DNA of 64,000 nucleotides from contig LUZT01000006.1 in NCBI GenBank assembly GCA_001602925.1, forward strand, positions 2,569-66,568, read 5' to 3'. Made by a program: the position numbers and the translations under genes. Numbering within the stretch: the stretch's first letter is position 1; every line of letters begins with the position of its first letter. Shown in pieces: positions 60,266 to 64,000 of this stretch. Below the pieces are notes generated by a model. It was not told the origin of the DNA. It saw nothing but the letters and a program-made list of their open reading frames with translations, and searched no databases. The stretch is from Chlorobiales bacterium Clorobi_01 (GTDB lineage Bacteria > Bacteroidota > Chlorobiia > Chlorobiales > Chlorobiaceae).

Positions 60266-60781
60266 ATGCTTGTTTGTGATTTCAAAACTACCTGCCTGAA
60301 CTGGCTCAATGTCGATGACGTCGTCATGGGCGGCGTTTCGGACAGCGCGATGCAGTTGACTCCGGATGGAACCGCTGCGTTTGCCGGGAATCTGTCGCTC
60401 GAAAACTCCGGCGGCTTCGCTTCGGTGCGGGCGGCGCTTGAGCGGCGGAATTATGATGGATTCGCCGGGTTCCGGATCAGAGTGAAGGGTGACGGCAAGC
60501 GCTACAGCTTCAGGGCGAGGAACGATGACCGGTTCGACGGCATCGTCTATAAATTCGATTTCGACACCGTGCCGGGCGAGTGGCAAGAGATCGACCTTCC
60601 TTTTTCAGGCTTTGTTCCGAGCTTCCGGGGCAGAATGCTTCCTGATGTTCCGTCGCTCGGCAGCAGCAACATCGCACAGATCGGGTTGCTCATCTCGAAC
60701 AAGCAGGCGGGGGCGTTCCGGCTTGAGATTGCGTGGATCGAGGCGTACCGGGCGGATACCGTTGCATCGTCATGCAGGTAG
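60266..60781 (+). CDS. CIA30 family protein (NADH:ubiquinone complex I assembly-factor-like)
   Basis: A 171-residue protein with the CIA30/NDUFAF1 core: VNVDDVVMGGVSDSAMQL, FAGNLSLENSGGFASVRAAL, then YDGFAGFRIRVKGDGKRYSFR and GEWQEIDLPFSGFVPSFRG. The jelly-roll-like domain is known from mitochondrial complex I assembly factors and from bacterial homologues of unknown role. It follows mnmE by 32 bases. Confidence 0.82.
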   Translation: MLVCDFKTTCLNWLNVDDVVMGGVSDSAMQLTPDGTAAFAGNLSLENSGGFASVRAALERRNYDGFAGFRIRVKGDGKRYSFRARNDDRFDGIVYKFDFDTVPGEWQEIDLPFSGFVPSFRGRMLPDVPSLGSSNIAQIGLLISNKQAGAFRLEIAWIEAYRADTVASSCR

Positions 60782-61108
60782 CTTGTAAAATTGCCTGGGG
60801 TTAAGCTATGTATCGGCAGCTTTGAAACGATGGTGCCATGTCAATAACAGAACTGACCGAAAAAAACAATCTTTTTACGATGATTCCCGTGTCGCTATGG
60901 TTCTTGCAATGCACGGCATCTGCTTGGCACTCGTTGATTTTTCCCTGCCCGTTTTGCTGAACCGCTCTGTTCCTGTGATGTGATACGGTATTTCATGGGT
61001 GTTTTTATGGAATTTTAATTTTGAGTTAACCTCTGTTTAAACGTTGCGATCATACCTTTTAGCATTGTGTAACATCATTGATTTCAACGTTTAAACATTT
61101 TCTTATCC
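60782..61108. other. Intergenic stretch with the 13-bp inverted repeat
   Basis: No gene. A 40-codon open frame at 60838-60960 is judged spurious. The region becomes AT-rich toward the DUF4405 start and ends with the repeat listed separately. Confidence 0.5.
61034..61097 (+). promoter_or_regulatory. Perfect 13-bp inverted repeat ahead of the DUF4405 gene
   Basis: TGTTTAAACGTTG (61034-61046) and CAACGTTTAAACA (61085-61097) are exact reverse complements separated by 38 bases. The second copy ends 11 bases before the ATG at 61109. Each half contains the palindromic core GTTTAAAC. This looks like a pair of operator sites for one regulator; no other evidence. Confidence 0.55.
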
Positions 61109-61627
61109 ATGAACACGACACTGAAATCCATTGCAACACCGGTGGCCGCCGGAGCTTTTTTCATTTCGGCGATAACCGGTATTCTGATCTTTTTCGATTT
61201 AGAAATCGGGGCCGTTGAACCAGTGCACAAGTGGCTCAGCTGGTTGCTGCTTGGCGGTATTGCCTTGCATATGCTCTCCCACTGGAACTCATTCAGCGGT
61301 TATTTTTCAAAGAAACCTGCGCTGGCCGTGATCGGGGTGGCTCTCGCCGTATCCGGCGGGGCAATGTTGCCGGTGTTCGGTGAAGAAGAGGAGGGCGAAA
61401 AACGCAATGCGAAGGCGGCGGTTTATGCGCTTGAATCGACCTCCCTTGAAACCGTGGCGCAGGTCGTCAAAAGTCGTCCGGAAGAGTTGGCTACGCGCCT
61501 TAAATCGGCAGGCATCAGTGTAGACGCCACATCCGCCACCATTACCGATATCGCGAAAAGCAACGGCAAGGAGAGTTCGGAGGTGCTTGGCGCTATACTC
61601 GGTGAGCAGGGTGAGCAGCGGGATTGA
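61109..61627 (+). CDS. DUF4405-type membrane protein with heme-like histidines
   Basis: A 172-residue protein with three transmembrane segments in its N-terminal 80 residues (VAAGAFFISAITGILIFF, LSWLLLGGIALHML and ALAVIGVALAVSGGAM). Histidines at VHKWLSW and HMLSHW lie at helix ends, as in membrane cytochrome b-like DUF4405 proteins. A soluble C-terminal part (about 90-170) carries Glu/Lys-rich and helical sequence resembling small helix-turn-helix repeats (ITDIAKSNGKESSEVLGAIL). A role in membrane electron transfer is possible. Confidence 0.7.
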   Translation: MNTTLKSIATPVAAGAFFISAITGILIFFDLEIGAVEPVHKWLSWLLLGGIALHMLSHWNSFSGYFSKKPALAVIGVALAVSGGAMLPVFGEEEEGEKRNAKAAVYALESTSLETVAQVVKSRPEELATRLKSAGISVDATSATITDIAKSNGKESSEVLGAILGEQGEQRD

Positions 61628-62039
61628 GATGAATGATGACGATGCAGGCAAGAAACAGGTCGACGAAAAACGAGTCTGTGCATGATGTTTTTTGAGAACC
61701 TGTCTGAGCTGATGCCAAAGAAGAGAACCCGTTTCATATACGAAGCGGGTTCTCTGGTTTATGGCGGATGTCTGCTGTCAGAAAAGTGGTTGAAAAAAGT
61801 CAGGAAGACACTTTGGGCGGTTCCCTCGTACATTGCAGGGTTAGCCGGGCGTCATTTTGCAGAATTGCTTTGGAATGCGAAAAGCATCGGGAAAGAGGCT
61901 ACGGAGTGCAAGCGTTGGTAGCCCTTAAACTGGTTTCGGCGTTTCGTGACGAGTACGCCCATTAGCAGTTTTGGAATTGCTGAGCTCTCGCTGACTTTTG
62001 GAAGTTGAAAGCAGTGTGCGTGGATGGTTTTGTCGTGGT
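61628..62039. other. Intergenic stretch without a convincing gene
   Basis: Contains the hairpin listed next. A 79-residue frame (61682-61921) runs straight through the hairpin and shows no family resemblance or ribosome-binding site, so it is not called. The remainder shows nothing recognised. Confidence 0.5.
61722..61755 (+). terminator. Terminator of the DUF4405 gene
   Basis: AGAGAACCCG (61722-61731) and CGGGTTCTCT (61746-61755) make a perfect 10-bp stem followed by GGTTT, weak in T. It lies about 95 bases after the stop. Confidence 0.6.
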
Positions 62040-62732
62040 TTATGTTTCATAGCACCAGGCTTCGTGCCAGGTCTGTTTTTCCAGTCTCCGGCATTTCGTG
62101 AATCCGGCGTTGCGGGCGAGCTGTTCAAGTGTTGAGGCCGGTTCGGGAAAGTCACAGCTCCGGATGTGTTCCTGTACCTGATTGCGTTCGTCGGGCGTGA
62201 GCGCTTCCCATTGCGTCCTCACAGTTTTGTTGTAGCTGTAGAGATACTCCTGCCTTTCCTGAGCCTCGTTGCGCATGACATCCACAAGAATCAGAACACC
62301 GTTGTCGCGAAGGGCGCGGCGGCATTCGGTGAAGACGGTCTGTTTGCCTTCGACAGGCAGGTGGTGCAGGGCGTAGCTCGAATAGACAATCTCGTAATGG
62401 TTTGCCGGCGCTTCGCGCAGTGCGGAAAGCATGTCCTTGCAGCACAGGTTGATGGCGACACCGAACGGTTCGAGGTTTTTGCGGGCTTCGTCGAGGGCGA
62501 ATTCCGAGAGGTCGCAACCGCAGTACTCGGAGAGCTGGCCAGGCCGGAGGAGCTTTGAAATGTGCGAGGCGTCACCGCAGCCGAGGTCGATGAGGTGCAA
62601 CGGGCCGGGGCGGCTTTCGAACAGCTTTGCCACAGCAGTCGTGATCTCCCTGTGGAACATGAGGTTGTGGCTGATGACTTTCTGGTAGGTGCCCCAGGTT
62701 TTGCGGAAGATCGTGATCGGGTCTGCACTCAT
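62040..62732 (-). CDS. Class I SAM-dependent methyltransferase
   Basis: A 230-residue protein from ATG 62732 (MSADPITIFRKTW). Motif I HLIDLGCGDASHISKLL, motif II GCDLSEFALDEAR, then YEIVYSSYALHHLP. The HLPVEGKQTVFTECRRALRDNGVLILVDV stretch resembles small-molecule methyltransferases (UbiE/tellurite-resistance type). Substrate unknown. It stands alone on the minus strand. Confidence 0.85.
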   Translation of the reverse strand: MSADPITIFRKTWGTYQKVISHNLMFHREITTAVAKLFESRPGPLHLIDLGCGDASHISKLLRPGQLSEYCGCDLSEFALDEARKNLEPFGVAINLCCKDMLSALREAPANHYEIVYSSYALHHLPVEGKQTVFTECRRALRDNGVLILVDVMRNEAQERQEYLYSYNKTVRTQWEALTPDERNQVQEHIRSCDFPEPASTLEQLARNAGFTKCRRLEKQTWHEAWCYET

Positions 62733-63096
62733 GAATACTTCATAGGGAAAATCGGCGAGTATTGCGACTTGAGATGCAATGTACAAAAATGTAGCGTATT
62801 GAACACTCGGATAGCTTCACTCGACTGCCTAAAGAGCTTCTTGAAAGATCAAGACAGGACAGGACACATTTTCAGCAGCGTTTCTTGATGTGCATGAAGA
62901 GAGGGCACATCAAGAGGGAGGGCATACTTGGTGCGGTCAGAATCATTCTTGCGGGTTTTCATCAAAAAAACATCTCACCGATTGCCGTAGCGCCAGGGGT
63001 TGTAATCTATTAGCGCGTACGGCAATCAGGAGTTGTCTTGAGGGTGGGTAATCGCACTTGAGGTTGACAGCCGGTACTCCGCGGCTGTCAAATGGT
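62733..63096. other. Intergenic stretch with two strong hairpins
   Basis: About 360 bases without a gene. CTTGATGTGC (62884-62893) pairs with GCACATCAAG (62905-62914). GATTGCCGTA (62980-62989) pairs with TACGGCAATC (63018-63027), extended by GCGC pairing across a one-base bulge. On the minus strand the second hairpin is followed ten bases later by seven T and lies 70 bases after fccB, so it may be the fccB terminator. A third possible stem, TGACAGCCG...CGGCTGTCA, lies at about 63065-63089. Confidence 0.55.
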
Positions 63097-64000
63097 TTAT
63101 CCCCAGATATCCTTGCTGATATTGGTGTACCAGCCTTCCGCGAAAATCGCCTCCTGTTCCAGCTGGTCGTCGCTGGCATCGGCCGGAGTCAGGCCACCCG
63201 ATCCCGGTATTTCAACGATTCCCGTCGGAGAGAGCTGATATACGCCCGCAACGGAAACGCCGTATTTCGGCCCGATCAGGCTGTAGCAGGTATTGACCAG
63301 CGACGGTGGAGCCGGTTCCTGTCCGCGAAGCAGGTTAATGATCGCTGCTGCGGTAACCTTACCCTGGCTGCTGGCCGCGAAGCCGGATTTCGGCATCGCG
63401 CCGGCGATGCAAGCGTCTCCAATGACGTGAATTCCCTGGTGAATCGTCGATTCGAAGGATGAAGGATTGACCGGGCACCACCCTTTTTCATTGGTAAGAC
63501 CTGCCTCGAAAGCGATTTTGCCTGCTTTCTGCGCCGGGATGACGTTGATGACGTCGCCCTTCACCGCGCCGAGATCAGTTTCGACCGTCATGGCCTTGGC
63601 GTCAACGCCAAGAACTTTTCCGCCTCCAGTTGAGCTGTGCCAGGTTATCATTCCCGGATAGAGACGTTCCCAGCCTTTGGTGAAGAGTCCCTGCTTGGAG
63701 AACTTCTCCTTGGCGTCGAGAATGACGATTTTCGATTTCGGTTTATGCGTTTTCAGGTAGTGCGCGATGAGGCTTGCGCGTTCATATGGGCCAGGAGGGC
63801 AACGGAACGGATTGTCAGGCGGGCAGATGACGACGGTGCCGCCATTTTTCATCGTCTGAAGCTGGCGATGCAGGAGAATCGTCTGTGGGCCAGCCTGCCA
63901 GGCATGAGGCATTTTCGACTCGGCGATCTTCTGGCTGTATCCCGGAATGGCGTCATACTTGAAGTCGATACCGGGAGAGACGACGAGACGATCATATCCG
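63097..64000 (-). CDS. fccB: Flavocytochrome c sulfide dehydrogenase, flavoprotein subunit (cut by right edge)
   Basis: The frame continues to the right edge ([20 protein letters not shown] is readable there), so about 301 C-terminal residues are present. The FCSD flavin fold is recognisable: [20 protein letters not shown] (redox-type Cys in [11 protein letters not shown]), [40 protein letters not shown] (FAD-binding Asp), and a C-terminal extension [22 protein letters not shown]. It oxidises sulfide in the periplasm and passes electrons to the FccA cytochrome, probably encoded just outside the window. A sulfide:quinone reductase is the alternative. Confidence 0.88.
   Translation of the reverse strand, partial: GYDRLVVSPGIDFKYDAIPGYSQKIAESKMPHAWQAGPQTILLHRQLQTMKNGGTVVICPPDNPFRCPPGPYERASLIAHYLKTHKPKSKIVILDAKEKFSKQGLFTKGWERLYPGMITWHSSTGGGKVLGVDAKAMTVETDLGAVKGDVINVIPAQKAGKIAFEAGLTNEKGWCPVNPSSFESTIHQGIHVIGDACIAGAMPKSGFAASSQGKVTAAAIINLLRGQEPAPPSLVNTCYSLIGPKYGVSVAGVYQLSPTGIVEIPGSGGLTPADASDDQLEQEAIFAEGWYTNISKDIWG

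Noticed and set aside
60838-60960. 40-codon frame between CIA30 and DUF4405
   Set aside because: Weak start context and no family features.
61682-61921. 79-codon frame after DUF4405
   Set aside because: It spans a terminator-like hairpin and lacks a ribosome-binding site or family signal.

Overview
The window reads as chromosome of a green sulfur bacterium (Chlorobiaceae, most likely Chlorobaculum). The lineage call rests on chlorophyllide reductase subunit BchZ, a flavocytochrome c sulfide dehydrogenase flavoprotein (FccB), glutamate-derived tetrapyrrole synthesis (HemL), a split glycine decarboxylase (GcvPB) and GC-rich, tightly packed housekeeping operons. This is family recognition by eye; no database search was possible.

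Layout. 0-5 kb: a heterodisulfide-reductase-like Fe-S protein (cut by the left edge), an M24 peptidase, an outer-membrane barrel protein, an electron transfer flavoprotein pair and a thioesterase. 5-10 kb: TPR protein, GT9 glycosyltransferase, exonuclease III, then rpsF-ssb-rpsR-rplI and a small protein set between two near-identical terminators. 10-20 kb (minus): thrS-infC-rpmI-rplT-pheS, bchZ, a GH3 hexosaminidase and gcvPB. 20-25.8 kb: an AT-richer accessory block with a 1646-residue nuclease-STAND-repeat protein that looks like an antiphage effector, followed by a Phd/YefM-ParE toxin-antitoxin pair. 25.8-33.7 kb (minus): DUF177-rpmF-plsX-fabH-fabD-fabG-acpP-fabF-rnc-methyltransferase. 33.9 kb: tRNA-Asn. 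34-40 kb: META lipoprotein, a leucine-rich leader peptide plus terminator ahead of leuA, a zinc ABC transporter, and a FluC/DUF190 group. 40-46 kb: a foreign-looking nucleotide-cyclase-like gene, hemL, recO, fmdB, an LptA-like protein and a divergent WecB. 46-48.5 kb: an AT-rich block with an orphan response regulator and two related AidA/PixA-like proteins. 48.7-57 kb: phosphoesterase, prfB with a programmed frameshift, glgE and treS-maltokinase. 57-64 kb: a MITE-like repeat, mazG, an SDR, mnmE, a CIA30-like protein, a DUF4405 membrane protein, a methyltransferase and fccB (cut by the right edge).

How they work together: the core is translation, fatty acid/phospholipid synthesis, tetrapyrrole and photosynthesis genes, sulfide oxidation and alpha-glucan synthesis (TreS-Mak makes maltose 1-phosphate, which GlgE polymerises). 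The accessory blocks at 20-25.8, 40.4-41.2 and 46-48.5 kb have lower GC. Sampled 60-base lines counted by hand gave about 47-55 percent in the first and about 42 percent in the last, against about 63 percent in gcvPB. The observations most worth follow-up are the 1646-residue STAND protein with an 18-bp hairpin inside its gene, the leuA attenuator, the prfB frameshift site carrying UAA instead of UGA, the cyclase-like orphan, and the AidA/PixA pair beside an orphan regulator.
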